Shown piece by piece: positions 12,596-24,130 of a stretch of DNA of 64,000 nt (the first letter of the stretch is position 1; every line of letters starts with the position of its first letter). Below the pieces are notes generated by a model, which made no database searches, was not told the origin of the DNA, and was given only the letters and a program-made list of their open reading frames with translations. Made by a program: the position numbers and the translations under genes. The stretch is from Atherix ibis (taxonomy: Eukaryota; Arthropoda; Insecta; Diptera; Athericidae): contig OY282610.1 of assembly GCA_958298945.1 (NCBI GenBank), positions 23,522,233 through 23,586,232 of the forward strand, written 5' to 3'.

Positions 12596-14359
12596 CCCAG
12601 TTAGCGGCAACAAAAGGCATTTCGTTCTTTTGACGAGTTGGTTTCGAACGTAAGACCGTCGCGTACTAGATGCGATGTTGCCAAATAATGGAACTAATTG
12701 TTGAAAATTTTTATAATTATAGAAAAAAAAACTAAAATAGGTGAAATTTATTTTTAAAGTAATGATTTTCTCCACTGTGCACATACCCCATGTGGTGGGG
12801 TGCAATTAGTTTCGGACACACTTTCGATGTCTCATCAGTCCGGATCATAAGATTAAGGGAGCTCTGATTGACAGTTGAGATATTAACCGCAGAATAGACA
12901 ATAAACAAAAATAACAGTACAACTTTGGGTTGGTTGAAGGGGGACTGGTGGAGGTTGTACGACGGTGATCGGAAGAGAGTAACAAATGCTTTGAAAGCGG
13001 ATGAGAATCTGCATCGGTGAGGGGTGGGCTAATGGGAAAATATTCCCTTCCATACACACGCGGTGGACCTGAACATCAGCTTATGTCTCAGAGCCGATGA
13101 AACGAAAATTATTGCCAAAATGCTATGGAAAAACGGAAGTGTACGCGAGCTGGTGTTTTGGGCAGTGACGGTGGTGAATTGGGTGAGGTCCACGGGTGGT
13201 AGGGTAGATTTTTCATTTTGAAATAAAAAAATTTCCGAGAGTTTATCCAGAAAGTGACGAAGCATTAAAATTTGCCCATTTCGGCTATTTTCCATGGCGT
13301 GCATCCACCTCCGTTCCGGTCTTATTCCACGTCCGCTTACTTATCCCCGAATAGTGGCACGACGACTTTTGCGTAAACATAGCATAGCGGAAAAATGTTT
13401 ATGCTCTCCTCCCATTGTGGGGGATTTTTGTTCTTTTCCTTCTCCATTTTCGACCAGAGAATTTTATTGATTTTTTCTTTTTACATTATTTTATTCGGTG
13501 TATTTTTGCCCATTTGCAGCGCTCTCTTTTCTTTTTTTAGGCTTTTCCGGAAGTAAAATATTACAAAGTGTGGAGTAGAATTGTTGTTCCGTTATCGATA
13601 CACAGTCGAGTTTGTGTATACAAATGAAGATTAACCGAGGATGTTAAACTAAATGAAAATCTATAAAAATAAAAATGAATAAATTTCCCATGAAAACAGA
13701 TGGAATTTAATAACAGATGCCGCCGATCTATTTAGATTTTTGGCTGATTTTTTTCCAATTTGTGGGGTTTTTTTTTATTGTCGTCAATTTTTCATGTTAT
13801 TTTTTCTTAATTTTTATTGGCAAATTTTTGTTAGTCCGTGTTTTTTTTTTTGCGGCAATCTTTAAGCCAAAAATATAAGAGAAGCTAGTAAATTTCTTGT
13901 GGGAATCCTTTTTTTTTTTGTTGATTTATTGTGGAAATTTCAAAGAAAACCTTTTTCTTACATCTTTTTGGGATCAATTTTATGGCAAAAATTACTTGAT
14001 ATTCAGCATAATAACTTTTATGTTACCAAGAAGGACAAAATTAACTGAAAACGTAAAAATATGTTTTATTTTATTGATTTTATTTTAAAAAAATTTTTAA
14101 AAAAATTCGCCATTTTTTTTGTAAAAAATTGAAATTTTTCAAGAAAAATTTTATACAAATGTGCAATCAAATTAAAAAATTAAGAATAAATTTAATAAAA
14201 AAAAAATTGGGAAAAAAGACTCAAAAAAAAATCGGCTGCAAACTGCTTGAAGAAGTTTAAAATTATTTTAAAAAAAAATTAGAATCAAAATAAAAAAGTT
14301 TTGAAAGGAAAACCAAAAAAAAACGATTAAAAAATTCGTGTAAACAATTCAATCTGAAA
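12596..14359. other. Stretch without recognised gene
   Basis: Unique sequence between the two 33-bp arrays. The part at 12600-13420 is less AT-rich and holds minus-strand open frames (12845-13057 and 13029-13304) without recognisable motifs. From about 13440 the sequence becomes T-rich and then A-rich low complexity. Confidence 0.5.
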
Positions 14360-14935
14360 AATTGTGATCAAAATGTTGAGGCTTAAATTACAAAAAGCGA
14401 AAATTGCTACAAAAATCCTGAAGCCGAAATATCGAAACGCTCGGGGCCAATTTAGCAAAAGGATACAAAACACCTGCGGCCAACTTATCGAAAGGATGCG
14501 AAAATTCTGGGACCAATTTACCAATAGAATACGATGATACTGGAACCAATTTATCGAAAGGATACGAAAGTCCTGAGGCCAACGCATCAGCAAGAGGGCA
14601 AAATCCCGGGGCCAATTTAGCAAAAGTATACGAAAATTCTAGAACCAATTGAGCAAAAGGATACAAAAATTCTGGGACCAATTTATCGGAAGGATACGAA
14701 AGTCCTGGGGCCAACGCATCAGTAGGAGAACAAAATGCCGGACCGATTTTTAAAAAGGATACAAAAATGTGCGGCCAACTTAGCAAAAGTATACGAAAAT
14801 TCTGGGACCAATTGAGTAAAAGTATACGAAAATTCTGGGACCAATTGAGCAAAAGGATACGAAAACTGGGGCCACCGTATCAAAAGGATACCAAAATTCC
14901 GGGACCAATATATCAGAAGGATACGAAAAAATGCT
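14360..14935. repeat. 33-bp minisatellite array 2, paralogue of array 1
   Basis: About 15 copies of the same 33-bp unit as at 11676-12595. The flank just left of the array (AAAATGTTGAGGCTTAAATT, then AAATTGCTACAAAAATCCTG and GAAATATCGAAACGCTCGG) is clearly homologous to the flank left of array 1 at about 11680-11755. The two arrays therefore arose by duplication of a segment that includes its left boundary, not by independent amplification. The minus strand has a 154-codon open frame at 14388-14852; the plus strand has one at 14767-14967. Units with CCAACGCATCAG replacing the usual spacer occur twice here (about 14580 and 14713), which suggests an internal higher-order duplication. Confidence 0.9.
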
Positions 14936-16489
14936 GTAAAAAATTCAATTTGAAAATAATGGATTAAAAAATTTCGGAGAAACTCAAAAGCAAATTTGAA
15001 AAATTTTCTAAAATGTTCGAAAAAATTGGCGGCATGTTTAAAAAAAAAAGCGATTAGAAAAAGTTCGAATAAATAAAAGCCCATAAAAATTAGAAATTTT
15101 TAAAAAAAAAATGGCGAAAAATTAGGAAAAAAAATTTTTTTTGTTTTTTAAATTGTTGGAATTTTTGAAATATTCCAAAGTCAATTTGCACCAATGAAAA
15201 AAAAAACGATTAGAAAAATTTTCCAAACTATTTAAAAAATATCAAAAATCTTCGCCGCACGGTCGTGGCACTATAAAATGACCTCTGCTACTTGCTTCAG
15301 ATACCTTAGAATAAAAAAAAGCTAAAAACTTTATATTTTTCAACAAAAAAATTACAGGGACACTTAAAAAAATATTTTTAAAAAAAAAACGTTTAAAAAT
15401 TGAAATTAAAGAAATTTGTTTTTCAAAAAATCCTCAAAATTCCGACGCATACGAAAAAGCCGTAATGGCCTCCATTTTTGCCAAAATACCCGCAACTGTA
15501 AAAAAGACCATGCGTGTTTGTGTGGGCGAAGTGGCACACACATAAACTCGTTGAATATTACTTTTGATTGAATTGACTTATGGCCACCACTATAATCTGC
15601 CACCCCCCCCCCCCCCCAACCGGCTATTCGACGCTTTTTCACATCCTTTGAAGTATCCCTTCCACTTTGTCTTATTTTCTCGTTCGTTTCTTTGCCCAAT
15701 CCGTATTTCGTATTTGGTGTATGAAAATCAAGATGTTGCCTGGATTTTCTGATTCGCTTCGCCATCCCTTGGCTGCCTGTCATCCCCCACCTGTTCCATT
15801 ATGGAGGAATGTAAGTATAAGTTATGACGAAAGTTCTATAAGCAAATATCGTATGTCTCCCTAAGAGCATTACTTCATACCATCCTTCCTCGTACGTTCA
15901 GCTTGGGATTCGTATACGTATACACTCGACAACCGGTTGGGTGTACACCCTTTCAATTATTGGCACGCATTCGTTCATATTTAATAAAATATGCGCGGCT
16001 CAATAAATTCCAATCGATTTATTTGAATATGTTATGACGTTAGGAATTCTCTAATCTTAATGCGATATTAAATCATGTAAGCTGATTTATTACATACCAG
16101 GTACAATGTGTGCAGACGTATGTCGAATTGTGATTGCGTGTGTACAGTGGGATTGGGACCTCCATTCTTTACATAAACACATCTATACGAACGTGTATGC
16201 ATGAAATCAGATTCTTACTCATAGGTGGGATTGGTGGTATGAAAATAGCGAATTACGCACGAAACGATAATGGCATATAGTACAAGGTATACGAAAAAGG
16301 AGTTGAATAGACAAATTTGGAGAATTCCTTTTTTACGTTTTGCCAAAAAATGAAAAGAATAAACTATAAACGCGGTTGAAGATACCAAGAAAAAATTGCA
16401 GACAGAAGGAAATATTATCCATTTTTGTATTAAGAAAAATATATTTGCTTTGGTGTATGGGAAAATCTAACCTCAGTAAAACATTTTAT
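14936..16489. other. Stretch without recognised gene
   Basis: A-rich low complexity to about 15400, then less AT-rich sequence to about 16300. A run of 15 C lies at 15603-15617. The 125-codon minus-strand frame (15406-15783) crosses that run and has no recognisable domain. Confidence 0.5.
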
Positions 16490-17745
16490 TACTTAGACCT
16501 TAGACTCATACTCTAAAAATGTTTTTGAATTTATGGAAAATATTTTCTATATATTAGAAAACAGATCAAATGAGAGTAAATACAACCCAAAGAAAATGAA
16601 ATAGACGATATTATTTTTAAAAGAAAAGTTTCTCGAACATTTTTGTTACTTAGACCTTACAAACTTAGTTTGTTTTTTGCCAAATATTTTGCCCCTAAAA
16701 AAATCTTAGGTTCCTTTTTGAAAAAAATTTTCTTACTTAGACCCTACAATTAGATTTTAGCCTTTTAAAAAAAATGCATAACTTAGACCTTATAATTAGA
16801 TCTAAGCCGTTTTAAAAAAAATGTATAACTTAGACCTTATAATTATGGTAGATCGTTGATTTCTTGTCGGACATTTTTGTTAATAATACCCTGCATTTTG
16901 GGCTTAGATTCCTAGCCTAATAACTTGTTACTTAGACTCTTAAAAAATTGTTACTTTCTTTTCGGCAAAATTTTTGTAACTTAGACCCTACAATAAGATA
17001 TTAACTTTTTTGACAACATTTTTGCAACTTAGACCTTATGATTAGATTGTAGATTTCTTGTCGAACTTTTTGTAATTTAGACCCTTCACTTTGGGCTTAG
17101 ATCCTAGCATAACATCTTGTAACTTAGACCCTATAAAAATTCTTCGATTCCTTTTCGAAAAAATTATTGAACTCAGACCTTATGTTACAATTAGATCTCA
17201 GAGTACTTTTTGTACATTTTTTTAGTTAGACCCCACATTTTGGGCAGAGATTCTTTGTTTAATATCTTGCTACTTAGACCCTATAATTTTTTTAGATTTC
17301 TTATAACTTAGACTCTACAATTAGATATAAGCTTTTTTGACAATTTTTTTTGACCCTATATCAGAGTCCTTGTCGGACATTTTTGGTACTTAGACGCAAC
17401 AATTTGGGTTTAGATTCCTTCCAAAACATTAAGTCTTCGTATTTATACCCTATACATTTTTTACATTTCTTGTAATTTAAACCTTAAAATTAGATCGTAA
17501 CTTTTTTGACGACATTTTTGTACCTCAGACCCTACACTTTGATCATAGATTCCTAGCCTAATGCCTTCTTACTTAGACCGTAAAAAAGTCTTACATTCCT
17601 TATCGAATTTGTTGTTACTCAGACCCCTCACTTAGATCGTAGATACATTGCCAAACTTTTTGCTAAATCATAAATTCTTTGCCATAGTTTTCTTTACTTA
17701 GACCCTACATTTAAATCTCAGTTTCTAAGGTCTAAGTGTAAAGTT
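16490..17745. repeat. Degenerate tandem array built on ACTTAGACC
   Basis: More than twenty occurrences of (A)CTTAGACC(C/T)TA spaced about 45-60 bp, with linkers containing ATTAGATCTTAGC, TTTTTGTA and TTTTCGAAAAA. The best preserved neighbours (anchors near 16736, 16782 and 16829) are 46-47 bp apart. Copies differ by small indels, so the period wanders. No open frame of note. Confidence 0.88.
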
Positions 17746-18649
17746 TTTGTAAACAGAATGATTTCTATGAGGCCAATAGTTTACCATATTCCGTTTTTTG
17801 TTTCTTATATCATTATTGAAAAAAATGGCATATTCCCTTTTTTTAATGAAAACAAAACCCTACATTCGAGATTCGCACAAACAAACGTTCAAAATACCTC
17901 AGTTTATTAACAATTATTTTTTTAAGTTTAATTTGAAAAAAAAAACTCCAAACTAAATTTAATAACAAATACCAGCAAAAGGTAAATTCTCCATGAAAGA
18001 AAGTTTCTGGGATTTTTTTTTCATCTTTACGAACAAATTAATATTACGATTAATATTTTGCTCAACTGTAGAATCGAGTTTATTTCGTTCTATTTACTTA
18101 CATACTTACAACATTGAAAAAAATGTAAAATTCATAAGAATTAATCGAACATGCTAGAGTTACTATCAACTGCTTGAAAAATCAATATTTAACGATAAAC
18201 ATATCAGGCTAAGAGCATAAGTATTAGTCACGTTTACGAATGAATATAATTTACATTATTTACATTAGCTTACCATCGTCTATAAAAGGTAAAACTTCAT
18301 AAAAAATATTTAAAAAAAATCATAGTAAAAATAATGTTCGTAATAACAAAATGAATACTGCCTACCTACCTACCTACTCACCCACCTACGAACCTTATCT
18401 GAACATATAAATTCGATCGATAACAATTAGTCTGAATCAAATTGAATTCAATTCATAAGTTTTATGCTCAGAATTCAAATGAACATAAAATATAATAAAT
18501 AGTAATGAACAAAATTTCTCTACACTAAAGAAAAACAGCAAACAAAAAGAAAAAAATCAAATGGAAAAATATGGAATTTATAACAACAACAAAAAATATA
18601 GAATATTTTTTTTAAAGTAATCATATTGTTCATAAAATATGATTTGATA
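17746..18649. other. Stretch without recognised gene
   Basis: AT-rich unique sequence. A short tetranucleotide run (CCTA)n lies at 18361-18378. I see no gene. Confidence 0.55.
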
Positions 18650-19985
18650 ATTTGTAGTTCCATTTATGTTATTAATGCCATCTAGCGTCATTTCCAGAAT
18701 ATATTGTTGATTAAACATGCCATCTGGCGGTAGTTTATCAAATATATTTGTTAGCAATGCCAACTGGTGGACTCTTTTATATTGAATGTATTAAAAGTGC
18801 CATCAGCACAAAAATTGTATTTCCTCTTTGGTTATGCATTTAAAAAATCAACAAAACTTATCTATTTGTGGGTTCTGGGAAAAGTCATAACTAAAGTTAT
18901 TATTATGTCATTTAACAGCTGATAGTTTAAGGTTTACTTTTAAAATAAAATTGATCCGTTTTGTTTATATTTTATGGATTTTACAACAATATATTAGTAA
19001 AGAGAAGAACGCACGTCAAGCTTGTGAAAAGTTGCGCAAAGTTAATGGTAAGAATGGTCTACAAAAGTGTCAGTGCCATTCAACGAAGGTCCTTGGTTAG
19101 GAAGAAGGATAACCAAGGTTGATTATTGATCATTAAACCATTCATGACGTGAAACTGGTCTTGGTCCCGGCGTGATGATCCGCTTCAAACAACAACGAAA
19201 GCGGACATTCATCAATGGATGTTTATGCTCTCAGTTTGGTGGGATATGCACTCAAAAACAGTGCTGCCATCTTACAATATAAGAATAATATTGCGTATTA
19301 GTAATGCCATCTGGCGATATTTTAATTGAACGTCATTTGCATCTGATTTTGTGTATGAATAGTGCCATCTAGCGGATTTTTTTATGGATTTTAATAGTCA
19401 TATTGACACCTGGCGGTATTTGACGGAAAAAATAATTTTTATTATGCGCTCAGTGTAGCGGGATATGCACTCAAAAACAGTGCTGCCATCTTACAATATA
19501 AGAATAATATTGTGCATTAGTAATGCCATCTGGCGATATTTCCATTGAACATGTTAAAAATATCATTTGCATCTGATTTTGCTTATGAATATTGCCATCT
19601 AGCGGCTTTTTTATTATAGATTTTAATACTCATAATGACACCTGGCGGTATTTGACCGAAAAAAACTGATTTTCTTAAATGCTATCTGTCCTAACGTTTT
19701 TGAATCTAAGTGTGAGTAGATAAGATTTTTACGATTTCAAATTTAATTTAAATATTTCTAAATATTTTTCCCCGAACAACTAAGCAAAAACCTTCAAATT
19801 AATTGAATTTCATTATTAATTTCGAAATTAAAATATAGTCGATTAAAAACAGTGCCATCTGGCGATATTTTAATTTGACGTATTTAAAATGTCATTTGCA
19901 TCTGATTTGCGTATGAATAACGCCCCCTTGCGGTATTTTTTTGCTTATTTTCATTATTCCTAATGACACCTGGCGGTATTTTACC
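18650..19985. repeat. Cluster of CTCF-like motifs in a ~219-bp repeat
   Basis: About a dozen same-orientation copies of GCCATCT(A/G)GCGG-like sequence: 18678, 18719, 18759, 19316, 19364, 19405, 19525, 19594, 19637, 19854, 19922 and 19965. The last nine form three copies of an ordered triad: GCCATCTGGCGA, GCCATCTAGCGG (GCCCCCTTGCGG in copy three), GACACCTGGCGG, with inner spacings of 48/41, 69/43 and 68/43 bp. Reverse-complemented, the motifs fit the CTCF core CCASYAGRKGGC with about one mismatch each. Copies one and two also share upstream sequence GGGATATGCACTCAAAAACA at 19241 and 19460 (period 219). The linker CATTTGCATCTGATTT is conserved in all three. Whether CTCF binds here is inference. 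Confidence 0.85.
18985..19275 (+). pseudogene. Mariner transposase relic with internal deletion
   Basis: Two decayed pieces on the plus strand. The first (about 19010-19090) reads ARQACEKLRKVNGKNGLQKC, like the N-terminal helix-turn-helix region of mariner proteins. The second (about 19157-19265) reads WSWSRRDDPLQTTTKADIHQ followed by MLSVWWDMHSK, matching the block between the first and second catalytic aspartates of irritans/mauritiana-type mariners. The sequence expected between them, including the first catalytic aspartate, is mostly missing or unreadable. No terminal inverted repeats are visible. The end of the second piece (ATGCTCTCAG...GTGCTG) recurs at about 19443-19487 inside the 219-bp repeat, so mariner sequence became part of the array. 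The second piece is the firmer match. Confidence 0.7.
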
Positions 19986-22900
19986 GAAAAAGCGTTTTTT
20001 TTTTAAATATGCTGTCTAGATCCAATTTTTTTTTTCATTTAATATTTTCATGCAATTGCGAATTTTGTTTTAAATTAAGAAACCCCTTAAAAAAACTATT
20101 TTTAAAAAATATCAAAATCAACTCAAAAATATTGAAAAAAATCTGAAACTTTGAAGGTGAAAAAAATAATAGAAAAGTAAAAAAGCGCCACTGACAAGCG
20201 TGTTATCCGCTGGCATTCCTCTTCTTACCGCTGTCACTAACCGCTGTAAATGCGCTGCGCAACATTTTCACACGCGCGACATTAAACCCCCTAGCGGCTG
20301 GCTGCTGCCTACATGGTAAAGTTTCGCCTTTTTCGACAAATACGTCTCGAAGGTATAGACTTGAAAAACCCATCGAAGACAGAAAAAAGTTTTCTTTTCA
20401 ATTTGACAACTTTTTCTTCGTTTTTTTTTTTGTTGTTGTTTGTTTCGGTTTGTTTTTTCTTCTTCGTCCTTTTTTTAACTTCTCATTTCCTTAAAATTCT
20501 ATTCCCAAAGCTCATTAAATAATAGATTTAAAAAAAAAGCGAGATGCGAAAAATAATAACCAAAAAAAAGTGAAGAATGACAAGAGACCGAGATAGGTTA
20601 AAATTTTTTATATTCTTTGCAGTGACGTTCAGTAGCCTCGAGGGGTGGGGACGGGCGGTGGCGATGTAAGATTTCCTGTCGACTGTTGTTTTATTATTAT
20701 TTTTTTTTTTGTTACTGTTGAATTTTAATGTTACGATGTATAATATCACATTGCGGATAGTAATTCCCGATAGTTTTGGTTGAATTGGAAACTTTTAATA
20801 AAATTAATTTTGTTGAGAAAAAAAAATGGCGGAAAACAATTTTCGCGCCATTTTTATTTATAGTTTTTGGGCAAATTAAGTTGAAACTCTTTACATATTT
20901 TCAAGTTTAATGGTTTTTACTGTTATTATTATCTTTGGAATAGGAATATTCAATTTTTCTTCTTAAAATGTTATAGCAAAAATATTCGAATTCAGCAGTT
21001 TAGGGGTAGTATTTTTCTAATCCGCCAATCTGCGTCAAGAAATAGTGTTATGCCATTATAATAACTATTAATTATCAGAATGGGATTTGGAGTGCGGCAG
21101 GAATTAATATTATTTTTCCTGTTTTAGCATATGTTCTACCGGAAATAACTATTAACACCCTAAAGAAGCGTTGGGCTTACTGCAAAAAGGAAAATAAATG
21201 CAACAAAAGACAAAATTGTAAAAATTTTCATTTTAAATTTTTTTTATTTTTTTGTTGTTGTTGGTGGCATTGCAATTGACCTGACCTTCTTTCTTTACAA
21301 ATCACGATTCTTATTATGTGTGCGTGCCTATATTTTTGGGGAGTAATAGCTCGCTCCGGTTTGATCTCTTCGCCCCGTAGCATAACCCAAAATGAATGTG
21401 GTCAGTTGTCAACCTTACAAAAGTAAATTGGTTTTTGGTTACGGGTGGAGGGGGGGGGGGGGAGGGTGGTTGATACGTTCGTATGGCGATGACAGACAGA
21501 AAAACTTACAATCGGCAAAATCGGATATTTGGTGTGGGGTTGGGGCAGTTTTGGGAGCGAAGGATGCAAGTTAGTGCGAATATGTAACAATTTCGAATTG
21601 TAATGTGGGTGCGGCGTCGAGGTCACATACTCCACACATTCTCGTCTATTGCGGTTAGAAAGTCAGAAAGTCAAGTGTCTCCATTTCTTATCAACCTAAA
21701 CCCCCAACCCCCTCCTGCCACCCATTTCCACCTTCTGGTCATTCTAAATATGTAAAAATCGACTTAGTAAAATTGTTCTCTTGCACTGCGTCTGTTGTCC
21801 TGTTCTGCCGGTACGGTCGGTCCCTGTTCGAATTTTTCCGACTTTACTTGCAAACGAAAGCTACCGCAACAAGGGTGGGCGACATAAAATAATCTGTATT
21901 AGATTTTTTCTTGCATCATTTCTATTACATTAATTCCTCTTCTTGCTGCTGTCTTTAATTCTGGGCGGTGGTTTTAATGTTTTTCCAGCATCATTTCTCT
22001 GACGTTTTTGCTCATCTTCGAAATGGAAATGTCCTGAATTAGGTTACATTACATTGTGATCATCATCCTGGATTCGTCTTTTTCCCGCTTGAGTTCACAT
22101 TAGGACCCTTGAACTCTTCACATTCTTCTGTATTCACTATCAGCCATCTAATTTGTCATTGCTTGGCAGTTTTAGTTTTTTTTTTTCTTCCTTCCTTATC
22201 ATTTTCCTATTACTTGTGTCAGTGTTTCCAACATTGACATAAGTGGTCACTTCTCTAACAAATTATTTTCATTCCATTCGATTTTGTTAAATTTTTGTTC
22301 AATTCTTATTTAGTTTATTTTGTTTTCATTTTGGGCGAATGGTCATGAGAAGAAGGCGAAAGAAAAAATAGACTATAAAAAATAGTTAAACGACTTAAAG
22401 GTTCACAAATCAAAATGGATAAATTTTTCCCACAAGAAGGCGATGTAGTAAAAGAATCACATTTACTATGACAGCTAATAGAATATTTGACGTTTACCGA
22501 TTGGCTAACATTAATCATGATGGAATTTTCACAACTAATTCATTATTGGTGGTGGTAATAGAAACTCTACGAAATTGGAGAGTTGGAATATTTTATGGCA
22601 AAAAACCAAAATCGCAATTACATTTACTATCCGCTCGCTTCCCTACTACCAACGAATATCAAATCTAGGCTTTCCGCATGCTCTTGTTATCGATCAATTT
22701 TTGATCCTTATTACCAGTCGTTCTAGTTTATCTCTTCTTCTGCCACGTCACCATAAATTCGTATCCTTTTTGCCACGACACCACGTGTCCATCGAACGAC
22801 TAAAGAGTAGCAATTTTATTCATAATTAAAATTATTGCACCAATTTCGACTGTAATAACTTCTTACGAGTATCTATAATCATTACTGGAGCTGGAGCTGT

Positions 22901-23754
22901 CAGATCGCCTCCATAAAGACTATTATTCTCACTGCGATTGCATGCTGTCTGCAAAAGACTTTTCAGCTACAGTTGCCTTATTTCTGAGACTATAACTGCC
23001 CCAGTTTTGTTTGCAATAAAATTTTTGGCCAACGAGAACGGAGTTCATTGTTCAGATTACAAATGTCATCGGGATTACCACATTCACTGATGGACTAAAA
23101 GCTAACAACCCAAAAACCACCATTGAGGTTTCGAATAGCATCAGTAGTGCTTCAATTAGTCCTTGTCATCACTAGTAAAATTGTCGTTAATGGTTTCCGT
23201 CTGATATTCCGGACATATTTCCGACATTAGTTTTCGTTTATACAAAATACCAACCAATATCCCCCAGTCCCCATCCCATGACTCTCCACCTAGATTATCC
23301 AGTTCTCATTGTTGAACTTTCAAAAAGTTTATCTATCAAAATTTTTGAACATTTTCATCAAAATTGTGTATTTTTTTTGGTCAAAATTTTAAAAATTAAC
23401 GAAAAAAAATGTTCTTGAAATGAAAACAAAATACGCAAAAAGGTAAAATCCAAATAAAATTCAAAAACTCAAATGAAATTAAACAAAAAATTCGCAAACA
23501 AAAATTAACCAAAAAATTTAATTGACAGGAAAAATAATAAAAATTACCAAAATCAAAGTGAAATTTGCACAACAAAAAAAACTACAAAAAAATATTAAAG
23601 TTTTTACCCCCAAAATTAAGGACAAAAAAATAAATGAAAAATATCGATTTGTGCGCTTTGAGTTTGCTAGAAATTCCGCTAGGGTTAGTTGTCAAACTAG
23701 CTGTCATCTGTCAAAGTTTGTTAAGAAGTGTGTCATTCGTTCATCCGAATTGTG
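19986..23754. other. Long stretch without recognised gene
   Basis: Unique sequence. A 43-bp GC-rich segment (20623-20665) sits between a good splice-acceptor-like sequence (TTTTATATTCTTTGCAG) and a donor-like GTAAGA; it is a weak micro-exon candidate. A run of 13 G lies at 21450-21462. Less AT-rich patches lie at 21360-21900 and 22440-23300. Open frames (for example 22575-22829) carry no known motif. Confidence 0.45.
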
Positions 23755-24130
23755 CAAATTTACTTCGATAATGATTGATGACGGTTGTTTTTTTGGCGTA
23801 AATGATTTTTTTAGCCAGCTAAATTGATGTGAGATAAACCCACAAGGGTGCACTATGAATATTTGGAAGGGCTTGTACGTACTCCTGCAGGCGTTATCGT
23901 CGGTCCTTATTTCTTTCAAAAATGATGCCGAAGCTCTCATTACAGTTAATATTCAACGATTTGTTTCTGTGAAAATATGGCAGACAAAGGCCCCGGACGA
24001 CTTGTGCTTCCAGTAAGACGACGCTACTGTACAGAACATCTCGCGAAAACATCGATTTTGTAAAGACAAGATTTGACAATAAAGTCATTTTCACTTGTCG
24101 ATTGGCCTCAAAGTATGTCGGGAATAAAAG
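23755..24130 (+). pseudogene. Tc1/mariner-superfamily transposase relic
   Basis: Decayed catalytic region of a DDE transposase, readable across several frameshifts and stops. Near 23770 the sequence reads IDDGCFFGVND, like the SDEAHFWLNG block with the first catalytic aspartate. Around 23838 it reads EINPQG (family EENPQ). From about 23880 it reads TPAGVIVGPYFFQ, then NDAEALITVN, matching GIIGPYFFENEAGEAVTVN. After a stop in place of glutamine comes DDAT, matching the FQQDGAT block with the second aspartate. TRFDNKVI near 24075 corresponds to the segment before the expected NWPPRSCDLTPLD. The third catalytic residue and the C terminus are lost. No terminal inverted repeats were found. This family is different from both mariners at 39.7 and 59.2 kb. 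Confidence 0.75.

Noticed and set aside
12600..12700. GGTTTCGAACGTAAGACC considered as a tRNA B box
   Set aside because: No A box at the proper distance and no cloverleaf can be drawn from the flanks.
15406..15783. 125-codon minus-strand frame with a glycine run
   Set aside because: The glycines come from the 15-C run at 15603-15617. No family resemblance.
18361..18378. (CCTA)n run considered as telomere-like repeat
   Set aside because: Short tetranucleotide run; not the insect TTAGG telomere unit. Simple sequence only.
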